64,000 bases of DNA from Mortierella alpina (GCA_029449245.1 JANATF010000004.1:1798001-1862000), one strand, 5' to 3'; numbered from the stretch's first letter, positions 35,138 through 47,928 are shown. Numbers and translations are program-made. The notes: generated by a model not told the origin, from the letters alone.

Positions 35138-38100
35138 AATATTCTTACCCCAAGTGGCTCTGCGATGGGAGCTGCTCCCGCCTGAATAAACTTATGTTGT
35201 TTCGCTTTTCCGTTGTCTACCGTGTTGCTAAAGCTTGCGATAGCTTGAAGGCCGAAGGGTTCATTGGAGACCCGCCTTCATGTCTCATATTCGAACACCA
35301 TGCCAACAGTCAGGTACGCGCACAACAAGTCAGCTGGATGTGGTACGGCCAGTCCATGAGCTGCGAGCTCTCTTTGGCGGACACAAGGAACCGGTATACA
35401 CGCACGAAAGTAGGCCATATGTGTTGAGAGAGGTGTCGCCATTGCGCTTGACGGAACAAGGGCTTGTCACCGAAGAGAACTACACTACTAGTGTGTTCGC
35501 CACAGCGGACCTCAAAACAGTGAAGGACATAGGCTATGGTGTCTTTGACATGACTTTGCCCTGCACGAGAGTAAAAATATGGCGTCTCCGCCAATTGTCC
35601 GCAGTATAACTGCTGTATCGTTTACAATGCTTCCAGAACTGGAGGGCCCGTAGAGAACGTCTTCCTGGCGCACAGTTGAATACCATTAATCGAGGCTGCT
35701 TGCAAGGAACCCTTAGCTGAGTCGTTCGACTGGTTTCTACAGTGTACTTTACTGTTTAGCACAAAACTGGTTGTCTGGGATGAGTACATACACAGTACGG
35801 AGCTTTTCGTCGGGACCGGTGCCTTCCCCGCAATTTTCAGAAGATGGGCGGAGTATTGGTCGTGAGGGACACCAAAGCGCTGTTTGAAAATCGAAAACCT
35901 CTCACTTTTGGATAGAGGGAGACCGTTCCCAGCTGTTCAGACACCCCTTGTTATTGTAGTCTGACTAGCTAATGTATCTCGCGCTTGGTAGGATCGGCAA
36001 GGACAGAAGCAGAAAAAAAGAAGGAAAAAAAACGGGCGCACGCCATTCTCCCATGCCGTTGGCCCTTTTTTTGTGGAGGAGCAACGTTGGCCTTGTCTTT
36101 TGCCCGCCTAGTGCAAACGCCATTCGAGGACAACATGAGTTCAAAGGTGAAATTCTCTCCCTCCACAATTTTCCGTAGGCAGCACAAAGGAGAGGCGCTT
36201 TATCCTCATCCTTCCGTTGGATGGCAGGTTCACTCCCACTGCTACTGCTACATCCCGATGAAGGGGCACCTTAGCCTCCTGTTTTAGCCCCCTCCGCTTT
36301 GCTTCGCCGCCATCGCCTTTTCTTTTGACGTCTCCCTCTTGGCAGAGGCACCAAGTTGTCTAGGCATGCCCTAAGGTTTCAAGCACGCCACATCCTCTGC
36401 GCAAAAAAAAAAAAAAAAAAATAGCGCTGCTTGAAATATTTGGATGATGCATCTGGGGTACATTCGATGCATAACCCTGTTTGCAGTAACAAGCAGCGAC
36501 TATCCGCGCTAGGGTCAATTTAAGTAAACTGAGAACATCTCGAGCTTTTGTAACGACGTGTACAGGTTTTGTTGGGGATACCCACTCGCTACTGAGAAGA
36601 AAAGCTGGGCATGCCACAAAGGGCTGAAATAGAAAATGCCATCAGGGAAACAGTTGTGGGGAAGGAGAAAATGGCCCAAGCGCCTATGGGAGGTGACACA
36701 ATCCCATAGTGAGGCAAATTTGTAGGGCGGTTTCGTAGCAGTCGATGCTGCCAGGCTTCTATCCTGTTGAGTGCGAATGAATAATACAAGTCTTTGTTTG
36801 TTCTGAAGCACGACGAAGGAAGGGGTTTGAGACGAAGATTATGCAGCGGTTTCCCCCGATGGTATACCACTAACCAACATGCAAAGAGCTGACGCTCAAC
36901 CCGAATCTCATCTTCCCCCGCTTGTCTGCTAGTCGCATAATATTGATGAGATGCAAAAACGCCTCGCTGTAACTGATGCGGAGGAGCCATGGCTAGGGAT
37001 GTGGTGTGAATGCTGATTTAAAAACAACAAGCAACCCAAAAAAATGAAGAATCTTGGTGCTACACAATGCATTGGCTGACAATAATCCTGGCTCGGGCCA
37101 CCATCAAACCTCTCTCTGCTGCCTGTAGACTGACCGAGGTCCCTGAACTCGATTTCAGAGAGAAACATGAAGATCGAGGATCACGCATGCGTACACCTGT
37201 ACATTGGGCGATCCAAAAATAGCCGTTCTCGCCCGTAAATCCCGTAAATCAGGAAAATTTCTGGTCTTGGGAAATTGCAAGTCCTCTTGATTGACGAGGA
37301 AGGAGCATGGACCTTCAAACACCATGGACAGAAAGGAGTAAGACGAGGCACCAGCTTCATCGCTCCTTACCTGAAAGGTAAGGTTAGCTCACGGCTGTTC
37401 CAGAGACCCATCGTCGCCGCGCTATTTTTTTTTAGTATTTGCATCGCAACCATATGACTCGGTCAATGTCGGAATCTAGTCTCCGATACATTCCCCTACG
37501 CGGTCGCCCCGACATTTTCATGTGTCTACGACTTCTCTAACATCGCTAGTCAGGGTGAGCTAAACATAGCCTCTTTAGGACACATGTGGTACTCGGGGAT
37601 CCCAGGAAGCAGCCTTCTCTGTCCGAATATGACACTAAAACTTGCCGTGATGTGGTCATTGAAACCTGCAGTGGCGGTCAAGAGTGGGGTAAGTGGAACA
37701 CGCCCGTCCAGAAATACGTCGAGCGGGAGACAAGCTCCTTCACGCAAGCTGGAATACGGAACAGGACAGCAGCGAGGCAACAAAATGGGGTGTTGTTGTA
37801 TGTCTTGCAAAATACATCAGTCAGGGCTTTGTTCATGGGGAACGCAATGATCGATCGTCTTTGGTTTCCTCCGTTCATCTGACTTTGAATGCCCTCGCTG
37901 ACTCTTTGAACACTGAACATTCTATTCTTTGCGTCCCCCAGAGTCCATGCGGGGGAGCAAGAAATGAATTGAAATAGTTCGCCTTTCCTTCTTTGGTAAC
38001 ATAAAAGGTTTTGTGTGGGGGAGCAAAAAAAAAGTTGAGCAGGGCAACCACAGGATTTCAGCACGAAAGTAGTAGTGAGCGGCATACAAATTACAAAATA

Positions 38101-39851
38101 AACAACGAGATGCCAAAACACCAATGAGGTTCCAGGGAAACGAGTCATAACCCAATGGTTAGATGTGCGCGCAAGAGGAAAGCGACTATTTTCCATCCAT
38201 AACGGCGACTGAGTATTTACAGAGCGGAGAGCGGTCAGCACGGTTCTTTGAGGTGCGTGCTGAGTTTTTATGGGCAAGGACGAGGGATCAAAACAGTGTA
38301 ACTAGGGCTGAAAGCTCCTCTCCTAACTCGGTGCAACAAATTGGTGTTCGTCGCTGACGTCTGTGGGCTAGAGTCCTGTACTGTACCTGACTCACTCTCA
38401 CGATCGCAACACATGAGACGGTTGCACGCTCCACCCGTCCTACAAGCATCCTAGCTGTTAGCAGCTGTATTTGCTGGGCTTCTTGAACAACGAAAACGCA
38501 TGAATAATAGGCAGTGTGGGTTGAGTGAACCTACTCCATTACGTCAATGATGCCTTGCGATCAGCATTCTTTATTTGCGATGATGACTCGATGATGCATT
38601 ACTCTAATAAAGATTTATGGCACTCATTCTTTAATCCCCATGAAAGATTCCAGCGCTCGTTCATCGAACTAGCATGTCCTATTGCATGTCCTATTTACTG
38701 GTTTCATGATTCTCGCTGTGTACTTGCACACAAATGTATTTTGTTGGGTTTCGTGAAAATGACAGCCTTGCGCAATGGGATTCTGCTCCAAGAGTGGCAC
38801 TTTTTGTCATTTGTGATCCTCAAGCTGTTATCCACACCCTCAAATTCTTACTACAGTTTTGATAGCTGACATTCCCTGGAGATCAATGTTCAACTGAGAA
38901 CTAATTCTTGCCGCTTGATACTTGGAGGTTTTGTCAGAGCCTATACAATGGTAGACACCATGTGTATCAAGGAACAAGTCGAGGCGGAAATCACATCATT
39001 CATAAATTGACTTCCGAACTGAATGGCCACGTAAAATGTCAATACTCAGGCGTGCTTTGACTTTTATTTTCTCGCACCATCGACTAGTCAGCACACCTAG
39101 TTCGCTCGAACTCCATCTTCAGTCGCCGGCATCCATGAAGCGCCATATTTCAGCCCTTGATGGTATATGCCAGGAGACGGGAGGCGGGTAGGAGTGCAAG
39201 TGATGTGTGCGTGCGCGAATTAAACGACATTGGCCATGAGGGCTAGGCTTCTTTCGCTGCCCTGAATATCACACTCTGCGTATACCAAAAAAAAAAAAAA
39301 AAGAGAGCGAAGTCGGAATCCGTGGGCAGTAATGTTGTTTCTTCCTCGTACAAAATAGAGCGCCCATTCAGTCGAGAATGTTGTCCTCCTATAAAAATAA
39401 AATTAGGTTGTCCAATCCCTTCCGTGCTCCGAGCAAACAAAGACAGCAAAAGGCGGGGGCAGCGGCCTGACTCCCATATGTCTAGCCATTGCCCACGGGC
39501 AAGCCAAGCCATTTCGGTCAAGACGGAGATGCAGACGAAGTCATAGTCTACATGTTCACGATAGTCTAGTCCATTAGAAAACACTCTTTACGTTAAAAAA
39601 CACTTCCTTCAATTCTTTTATGTTTTAACGTTCCTCTTGTTCATCCTTCGTTCCGGTCCTTCCGTGTTCAGGGCGGTTGTATAAATACCAGCACTCCCAC
39701 CCATACTTTTTCGTCTCTACAACATCATCACCCTCTTCATTTATACCATCGAACGAAGGCTTTTCTAGCTTGACCCTCTCACCTCCTCCTCTATACATCA
39801 GTGCTCTCTTTTCTCGCCCTCCCCACTCTTTAGCATAAACATCTCATAAAA
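35138..39851. other. 4.7-kb gene-poor interval upstream of PCK1
   Basis: No gene that I can support. An open frame at 35280-35609 (109 codons; RPVHELRALFGGHKEPVYTH, NYTTSVFATADLKTVKDIGY) looks natural in composition and may be a gene fragment, without a recognised family. Homopolymer A runs lie at 36403-36421 and 39287-39302. The final ~170 bases are the PCK1 promoter and leader. The rest holds only short frames on both strands. Confidence 0.45.
39680..39687 (+). promoter_or_regulatory. TATA box of PCK1
   Basis: TATAAATA lies 165 bases upstream of the PCK1 start codon and is followed by a long C/T-rich leader, as expected for a strongly expressed fungal metabolic gene. Confidence 0.65.
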
Positions 39852-41643
39852 ATGGCTCCTTCCTACAGCACAAGATCGCCCGCTGGCTCCATCTACAAGC
39901 ATGACGCCGAGCTAGATGCCTCCGTTGGCAAGGACGGTATTGACTACACCCGTGTCAACTTGCTTCGCAACACCTCAGTCGCTACTCTTTATGAGCACGC
40001 CCTCCGCTACGAGCCCGGCACTTCCATCTCCTCGGCCGGTGCCCTCGTCACCTCCTCCGGAAAGAAGACTGGCCGCTCCCCCAGAGACAAGCGCATTGTG
40101 GACGAGGAGACCACCACCGATGACATCTGGTGGGGACCCGTCAACACCAAGTTGAGCGAGCACGCCTTCTTGATCAACCACGAGCGTGCTGTCGACTACC
40201 TGAACACCCGCGAGCGCCTCTATGTCTTTGACGGCTATGCGGGCTGGGATCCCAAGTACCGGTATGTTTTTGCGAGGAACTTTGAACGCAGCGCATCAAA
40301 AATTATTTCCACGCTTTTCGGACGTTCTCGGACTGGAATAGGGGGTCTCTTTCTTTGCACGAACTAACATGGCTCTCCCCGTTCTTTTGGTTCTCGAAAA
40401 TAGCCTGAAGATTCGCGTCGTTTGCGCCCGTGCTTACCACTCGCTCTTCATGCACAACATGTTGATCCGCCCCACAGAGGAGGAACTCAAGAACTTTGGC
40501 GAGCCCGACTTCACCATCCTCAATGCTGGTGCCTTCCCCGCCAACAGATACACCACTGGAATGACCTCCAACACTTCAGTCTCCATCAACTTCAAGTTGC
40601 GCCAGATGGTTATTCTTGGAACGGAGTACGCTGGAGAGATGAAGAAGGGTGTCTTCACCATCATGCACTACCTGATGCCCAAGGCCGGTGTTCTCTCCCT
40701 TCACTCCTCTGCTAACCAGGGTCCTGATGGCGACACCTCCCTGTTCTTTGGCCTCTCTGGAACCGGAAAGACCACCCTCTCCGCTGATCCCGCTCGCGCA
40801 TTGATCGGAGATGATGAGCACGTCTGGACCGACACGAACGTCTTCAACATCGAGGGAGGCTGCTACGCCAAGTGCTTGGACTTGTCTGCTGAGAAGGAGC
40901 CCGAAATTTTCGGCGCTATCCGCTTCGGATCCGTTCTCGAGAACGTTGTCTTTGACGAGGACACCCGTGTTGTCGACTATGCTGACAAGTCCTTGACCGA
41001 GAACACTCGCTGCGCTTACCCCATCGAGTACATCCCCAACGCTTTGATCCCCTGCATTGGTGGTCACCCCAAGAACATTGTCATGCTTACCTGCGATGCT
41101 CTCGGAGTTCTCCCCCCTGTCGCCAAGCTGTCCTCTGCTCAGGCCATGTACCACTTCATCTCTGGCTACACCTCCAAGATGGCTGGAACCGAAGACGGTG
41201 TTCTCGAGCCCGAGGCAACGTTCTCTGCCTGCTTTGGTCAGCCCTTCTTGGTTCTCCACCCTGCTCAGTATGCGGCCATGCTCGCCCAGAAGATCCATGA
41301 GCACAAGGCTGATGTCTGGTTGATTAACACTGGCTGGAACGGTGGTGCCTATGGCACTGGCAAGCGCATTTCGCTCAAGTACTCTCGTGCCATCATTGAT
41401 GCCATCCACAACGGTGAGCTCAAGAACGCCGAGTACGAGACTTACCCCGTCTTTGGTCTTCAGATCCCCAAGGCCGTCACTGGTGTCCCTGCCGCTGTCT
41501 TGAACCCCGCCACTGCTTGGCAGGGAACCCCCGAGACCTACAGTGCCACTGTTACCAAGTTGGCTAGCCTCTTTAATGAGAACTTCAACAAGTACTCGGA
41601 TCAGACCACTGAGGATGTCATTGCTGTCGGCCCTAAGCTGTAA
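39852..41643 (+). CDS. PCK1: Phosphoenolpyruvate carboxykinase (ATP)
   Basis: Two exons (39852-40261 and 40404-41643) encode 549 residues, the same length as yeast Pck1. The enzyme converts oxaloacetate and ATP to phosphoenolpyruvate, CO2 and ADP, the committed cytosolic step of gluconeogenesis. Motifs: [15 protein letters not shown] near residue 70; [18 protein letters not shown]; the kinase P-loop [15 protein letters not shown], which binds ATP and metal; [47 protein letters not shown]; and [15 protein letters not shown]. All catalytic segments are present. Exons use strongly C-ending codons, a sign of high expression. The 399-codon open frame on the opposite strand is a by-product of this codon bias. 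In fungi the gene is usually repressed by glucose, but no regulator site was identified here. Confidence 0.98.
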
Positions 41644-42465
41644 AAAGGCGTGATTTGAAAAGACGACCTTGAGCACCACCCATTTAGCATTGACCCAGCA
41701 CTCACCACCATCCAGCATTTCCTTCGTAATATATCCAGTGTACAATAAAAAAAAAATATTCGAATCATATTCCAACTCCCAAATAATTGTTCTAGGGACA
41801 AGTGAGTGGCACTTTGCTTCCCTTTTACCTCTCTCACAGCTGGGGAATCTATGCCAGCAAACGACGACGCGAGAACCAGCATCTGAGTCAACGCATATAC
41901 AATCTGAGTTTCATCCCCTGCGCGTAGACTCTGTTGGTCAGCCTGATGGACTGGGATCACTGGATAAAATACAAGTGACTCTCCAGAAAGCAGTACCTTA
42001 GAGCCAATGCTACCATGGCCAGTGAACACCAATCCTTAACATCTGGCGTCAGTGAGGGAAGGCTAGACATTAATGAGAAGGCCGTCGATCCGAGATGCCT
42101 AGAACGCGAAGACTCTTAGCATTAACCGTTAGAATTTTGTACCGTCAAAAGCCAACACGCGCAAGAATATCGCCACCCTTCTTCGAGTGCAGCCATAGCC
42201 GCATCAGATCTGGCGACTTTGTAGCGTCGTAGCGCTCCGAACCTTATCCCAATAAACCGAGTCTTCAGCGCGCCGGTCTTCAGCAGTGACTGTCTTCCGC
42301 AAGCCACTGGCGATGTTTTCTGTGTGAGCATATGAAGTGCCCGAGTTGACTGCAAGGCATATGGAATGCAAGAACGGCTTCCTGGACATCGCCCTTCATA
42401 CGCACTCACACACTCCCCTTCGCGCGCGCTCTCTCCCTCTGTCCATACGCTCTTGCAAACCCCCG
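41644..42465. other. Intergenic, PCK1 3' region
   Basis: A polyadenylation-type aataaaaaaaaaat lies at about 41743, followed by ~700 bases without supported features. The last ~60 bases are a C/T-rich leader to the next gene. Confidence 0.45.
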
Positions 42466-45400
42466 ATGAGTGCAGACTACCAGCATTTCCGGTCCAGGGG
42501 TGACCTGATCCGCGTCAAGGTCACCACCAACACTGCTACAGGACAGCGCTACATCTTCTGGGGAGACCTGCGTGTCTGCTTCCCAGGCCTGGTCAGAGTC
42601 CAGCACCACGATATCTTTATCCCATTCATGCGGTGTCACAAAGAGTACCGGTAATAGCAGCAACCTCGTCCTCCTGCTTGTGCATTTCAGTTTATTCCAG
42701 CTGGAAACTCCTTTCATTGCCGTCCAACTAACGCTCGCCAACAATTTTTTTTCACACTTCTTCGCAAACGGACACGGATCACTCAAGGATAAAGCCGCTT
42801 CGGATTGAATACGTACCCGATGTGCTAGACATCATCTACAAGGACGACATCGAGGCAGCCACTCCACTACCATTCTCAATACCTAAAACCACTTCGCCAG
42901 CGCTTTCTCCTTCTACACCGTCAGCGATGGCAAAGTCACTGCCTCCATCCATGGTGCACGATCTTCCCTCGGTCGAAGCGAGGTTGCAGACCACTCAGCT
43001 ATCACCTTCAAGAAGTGGTAGCCATCAACATATCCACAATGACCGTAGTAGAGCTGAAAACTCGGAAGGGATGATAGCCATGGCAAATCAGATTCTCGGA
43101 GACCTGGATACCACGCAGTCATTAGGCATTGAACACAGCGATTCGATGACGGGAACTGAACCAATCTCCGTGAGGAGCGTAACGCCTAAATCTCGGCCAG
43201 TTAATAGTTCTACAGGACTTGATCCCAACAAGGATATGGATGAAGACTACCACATCGTCGATGCGGAGGGACTGGGACAAGTCGTGAATGGGCCAAGTAG
43301 ATCCAAGCACGACAACATGAATGGCAACAACGACGAGAATACCAGGATTGGTCCAAAAGATACAAAGCAGCCCTCAGGACAGACAAGTATTGAGCAGCAT
43401 GGCTTTCATTCAGACGACAAATCGGCGTTGGGGGTTATGAACAAGGCTCTGGAAAGAGCCATCTCCCACGCAATCATGGGAGCAGTCGAAAATACACCAT
43501 CTACGATCACTGGAAAAAAGAAAGCAGGCGGAAGAGGAAAATCAGGTGCACTCAGCAGAAAGTCGTCAGCCGCAACGATCGCTCCTGCGCGTATAGAGGA
43601 GGAATCTCAAGCTGTGGTCATCTCAGAGTTACCGCAACAAACACCGCAAGCTCAATCTGACGAAGGAGACGACAAGGGAGAAGACAAGGCAGCAGTGTTC
43701 AACTTTGAGGCGGCTAGGAATGGTTTGGTAGAAACCACCCACCTCTTTCAGGCGTTCATTCAAGCGTCCGCCAAGGGTCAGCTCTCCGTCGCAGACAAGA
43801 TTGGCCTACAATTGAGTCGCCAGCTCGAGGAACTGGAAATCAGGCTGGAGATGGGATCCCAGCTTCGCCCACAGTTTGCTCAACTCTGCAAAGCACTTTC
43901 GGACACGCAGCGTTCATTGCATTTGATCCGGGAGCCGCTCATCCAAAACAGGATCCAGACCATCCTGGACCAAAAGCTCGGCCTCGTCGACCAGTTGTTC
44001 CCAAGACTCTTCATTGTCTTACCAAAGGGCCTAGGCTCCAAGGAATTCCGAGTGCACTTCTTGTGCGAGTGCGGCAGCCATCCGCACAACACCAACAACA
44101 AGCCGGACGTTCCGGCGTATATTCACCTGACGGATCATGAGGGCTATGACATTGAGTTCCAGGATGACTTTATGGAAAAATTCGGATCGTACATGCTCGA
44201 TTTCCTCAACATGCTCAAGTACGGCGTCATGCTCGACGGGATGTATATCCCTCCACTCGAGGATTCGACCTATCTGATGCTGCGTGTCAACCGTTCGATG
44301 GAGTACCTTATGAATGTGACCTCATCGGAGCTTGATGGCAAAGACTGGCTGAACTCGTTGTCGTCCTATCTGAAGAACGCAAGCAAGGACTCTTGCCTCG
44401 GACATTTGTACAGGACCGTATCAGAGGAAGGGCACACGTCATGGATCTGTTTCGACCACTACAACGAGCTGGGCTATGAACCCTTGGTCACACGGTTTGC
44501 AGAGGCATATACGCGCTGTGCTGCACACTATGTCGATGGGCACCAAGGACTGGTCCATGTCATGATCCAGCAGCGCACACAGGCGGAACAGTTCTACAAA
44601 GCTCTCGAGTTTGATCCGCCGATTCATGATCTCGGAATTCTTTTGGACTGGGATCTCACTGTCAGCGACCTCAACAATTTGCTGCAGGCGCTGCACAAGA
44701 CACGAGTGCCGATCATCAGGATTTGTCTCCCAAGATGTGAGAAGCCCACTGATGTATTAAAGTCGGCCAAGGAGGGTCTGATCGCATACATGCTGAGCAA
44801 CATGCGGGTGCAATGTTTCCTCTTTGGCGACTTTACGGACCAGCTGCGACGGTTTGAGCCCAACACCCGCCTTTTGATCATTCGCAGGGCGCTGGATATG
44901 AACCACTGGCGGCGGGATAATGTCACGGTTGCGATCATTGTCAGGGACACGCAAAAGTGGACCAAGGTCAGTCTGTTCAACCGGGACATTGAACGTGGGC
45001 TCGAGATGGTCAAGAAAAGCATGGGCGGGGATTTCCACCGGCTCAAGACCCTAGCGCTGGACACGGGTACGGAGGAGAGGGCGTTGATCGAGTTTGACAA
45101 TGGCGAGATGACCTCGTTGGAGCTGAGGGCGCTTTGGCCGACGAGCAATTACCTCTTGCTGTCCAGTTTCATTCGCAAGCTTCAGGTCACTATTGCGCTG
45201 GAGCAGAATTATCCAGAGTTGGCAAGGATTGTGAAGCGGAACCAAGGCCTTGTTGAGCTCGACATCAATTGTCTCATGAAAAACATGGCGGACGTGTTTA
45301 TGCTCGTAAAGAGGCTGGCGCAGGATCACCCTAGCTTGAGCCAGATCCGACTCAGGAACGACGGGACGATGCTTTCCTGGTGTGATGTAGATCTGAAGGG

Positions 45401-46643
45401 AGTCGGGACTTCCATGTCGTTAAACGCGTTCGAGTACAGAGGACTGGATCCAATTTTGAAACTTGTCGCGGCAGACTTGAACTACTTTAGTGGACAGCTG
45501 AGCGACGCCCAAGCAGCCATCTTTGAGCGAGCCACCGGATCCCATCTTTTTGTTGCACCAACGGCAACCTCTGCACCCACCTCAACCGCTTCGACAACAG
45601 TAACCGCCAAGGACAAGGCTTCCACCACAGCGCCAGGAGTGTCAAAGCTGAGGGTCTTGAGTCTGGAGATTTCGCCCTTGACCCAACCTGGCTTTGAGTC
45701 TGCTTACCGCTTGATTGAAAATTCACCAAAGCTGGATCGCATGGAGGTCAAGATTTGGTGTCGCCCAGGACACAAGCTGGACTGGAACCGATATGCGACT
45801 TTTGTGAGCAGGATTGGACACCGCACAAACGCCCTGCAGCTGCAGGGTGGCAATGTCAATACCATGCTGCAACATTTGAGCGCCAAGGTCCCGGACCCTA
45901 GCCAAGTCCTCAAGGTCCTTAGCACTTTTGAGATGCGTGGTGAGTCGATAGCATCGACACCCATTCCCTCAACCAGTGCTGGCGCTGGCGCGAATGATAC
46001 GGGCACGGACAACGCGAATGACTCGACAACAGCAAATGAGGGTGACGAGACCGATGCAACCAAGACGGAGGTCATGGAACAGGACTCGACAAGTGGGACT
46101 GCGGCCACGACAACAGCGGCTCTGACCTCAACAGCCACAGCCAGCAAGCAGGTGGTTAATGTTACAAAGCTGCGAGACAAGCATGTCCCTTGGGTGGTGT
46201 CTGTGCTCGGACTGTCGACCATCACAAATCTGATGATCCGCAAGGTCTGGATCGATGCTGATAGCTGGGACCTGATCCTGGAGGCGCTCAACTTTTCGAA
46301 GCTGGTGTCAATTGATGTGCAGGCGTCGAATTTTGGTGTGGAGCAGATGGAAAAGTTAGTCCAACGGGTCCCGTCGCCGTTGCCTCCGGCAGCTGTCGTC
46401 AATTCTGCGCAAGGGTCCACTACCAACGGGATTGAGATTGAAGAGGGGGCGGAAAAGACCTCAGAGGCGGTGCCTGATGATACCCCGAAGCAAGAGGATG
46501 CAGGCGCACTTGTCTTTGCACCACTGAACGACTTGAATATCCATTTGTCCGTCAAGCCGATGAACGAGATGAAGCAACGCTGGGAGACGGCCTTGAAGGC
46601 CAAGACTCGGGATCTGCTCTTCCAGTGCGAGGCAGACTTTTAA
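42466..46643 (+). CDS. Large two-exon protein: shared N-terminal module plus FLCECG and LRR-like regions
   Basis: Two exons (42466-42650 and 42788-46643) encode 1346 residues. Residues ~10-80 are the module also found in ARM proteins 2 and 3: YIFWGDLRVCFPG, IFIPFMRCHKEYR, then after a phase-2 intron IKPLRIEYVPDVLDIIY. About 220 disordered, Ser/Pro-rich residues follow. A helical segment (FNFEAARNGLVETTHLFQAF to RLEMGSQLRPQFAQLCKAL) leads to LPKGLGSKEFRVHFLCECG, YIHLTDHEGYDIEFQDDFME and GSYMLDFLNMLKYGVMLDGM, a block I recall from many uncharacterised Mortierella proteins. The second half alternates leucine-rich strands and helices (LVELDINCLMKNMADVF, LRVLSLEISPLTQPGFE, VSVLGLSTITNLMI), consistent with divergent leucine-rich repeats, interrupted by Thr/Ala-rich linkers. 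No catalytic motif is seen. Function unknown; a scaffold or sensor role would be a guess. Confidence 0.8.
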
Positions 46644-46994
46644 TGGGCGATATGCAGCCTGTTGTGTAACAATAACAAAGAATAAAGCATTAGAGTGGTG
46701 TTATCCTCTCGCCCACTCTGTTGTCGGCTGTTCTTTCTCCGATCAAGAGTGTCCTGAGGTAGCGTTCGGGTGAGTGAGAGTGGAAAGAAAAACAGAGGCA
46801 AACGGAGAGGCAATGAGGGCGGCATTGAGCCCTTGTAGTACCCATCTCCTGTCGCCCCCTACTTTCTGCTCTCTCTCTTTCGGTCTTGCTACCAGATGCT
46901 CTTTTTTTTTTTTAGTTGAACCAAGGCTGCCCCAGGCGTCTCCTACAAGCCACATCAGGCCATTCAAGAACGAAAGCGCTTCGCGCTTATGTTT
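46644..46994. other. Intergenic between convergent genes
   Basis: 351 bases with the ends of the large module protein (aataaagcat at about 46681 may be its polyadenylation signal) and of the first Kazal gene. Nothing else seen. Confidence 0.45.
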
Positions 46995-47336
46995 TTATTG
47001 GTAGGTGTTTGATTTGGTTCCACACACCGCTTCAGTGTAGGTATCAGACAGTACGCCGGGATGAGTACACTGATATTGTTTCATCAGACATTGGTTAGCG
47101 AATTGCTTAGGTTCTCCATCACTCTTCAATTTTGCACAGACGGGCCTTATATCCGTGGTGCACACATCTCCACATTCTTTTGTTTGCTTGACCTCGGCTC
47201 CAGGGGTTCCTTGGAGAGCTTCTGGGGCGGGATTGTCACTTTGGGCAGGGGCGTCGGGATTGGGTATGGGATTCGCTACAACGGACATCATAGAGAGCAG
47301 GCTAATGGCCACTAGATAAGTGAAGGCGGAGCGCAT
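46995..47336 (-). CDS. Secreted single-domain Kazal-type protease inhibitor (A)
   Basis: Intronless, 113 residues. A signal peptide (MRSAFTYLVAISLLSMMSVVA) is followed by a mature N terminus NPIPNPDAP and a Pro/Ala-rich spacer. One Kazal domain has six cysteines: ECGDVCTTDIRPVC, FANQCLMKQYQC and EAVC. The residue two after the second cysteine (P1 in Kazal inhibitors) is Thr. Such proteins block serine proteases by binding like a substrate without being released. It is transcribed away from the five-domain gene at 49881 and shares its MRS start and xPIP mature end, so the two are likely paralogues. A TATA-like cataaaaa lies upstream on the minus strand at about 47450. Confidence 0.85.
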   Translation of the reverse strand: MRSAFTYLVAISLLSMMSVVANPIPNPDAPAQSDNPAPEALQGTPGAEVKQTKECGDVCTTDIRPVCAKLKSDGEPKQFANQCLMKQYQCTHPGVLSDTYTEAVCGTKSNTYQ

Positions 47337-47928
47337 TGTGGAATGTTGTTGGACGCGTCGTGGAGTAAGAAGAAACCGCAGAGGCTGGTTTGGAAAGAGG
47401 TGGAGTGAATTGAAGAGGTGGAGTGGATTGATCTCGATGATTCCTCGGTTTTTATGCTGCCTGCCACTCCATGCTTAAACTGCAATAATGGTTTTGTTTG
47501 ATGGCAAGAGGTGTTTATGGTCGTTATGCGATCAAAAGAAAAGAGAAAGTTGGAGAGCCTTTCCACCAGGACTCCCCTGAGAAGGAGAAAGAGAGGAGAT
47601 CCAAGAAAATGCACCGTTGCGGCCTTTCCCCTTTATGCTTGCACTATTGCATGGAGAAAAAAATGCAGGGATGGTCGAGTACCTCGCATGCTGCACCCCT
47701 CTTGGTGTTTGATCTATTTTGCACTCGCTCCTCTTTCTGGGCAGTGGCTACTGGGCGAGAGACCTGCAGTCAATGTTGATGTGATAGGACCATCATCAGT
47801 ACTTGTAGCACGACAGAAGGCAGGGCGTTAAGCGTCTGCCTTGCTTACCAGAACAAAATCCAAAGGAGGCAATGTTCTCGGTTACTATGACGGCAAAAAT
47901 GCGTGTGGAAGTGCGATTTTTTTTTTGG

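Noticed and set aside
37678-38277. 199-codon minus-strand frame in the gap before PCK1
   Set aside because: Cysteine- and phenylalanine-rich composition of non-coding type; no domain, no splice partners.
40576-41775. 399-codon minus-strand open frame over PCK1
   Set aside because: It mirrors exon 2 of PCK1. The C-ending codon bias of a highly expressed gene removes stops on the opposite strand; the frame has no domain.
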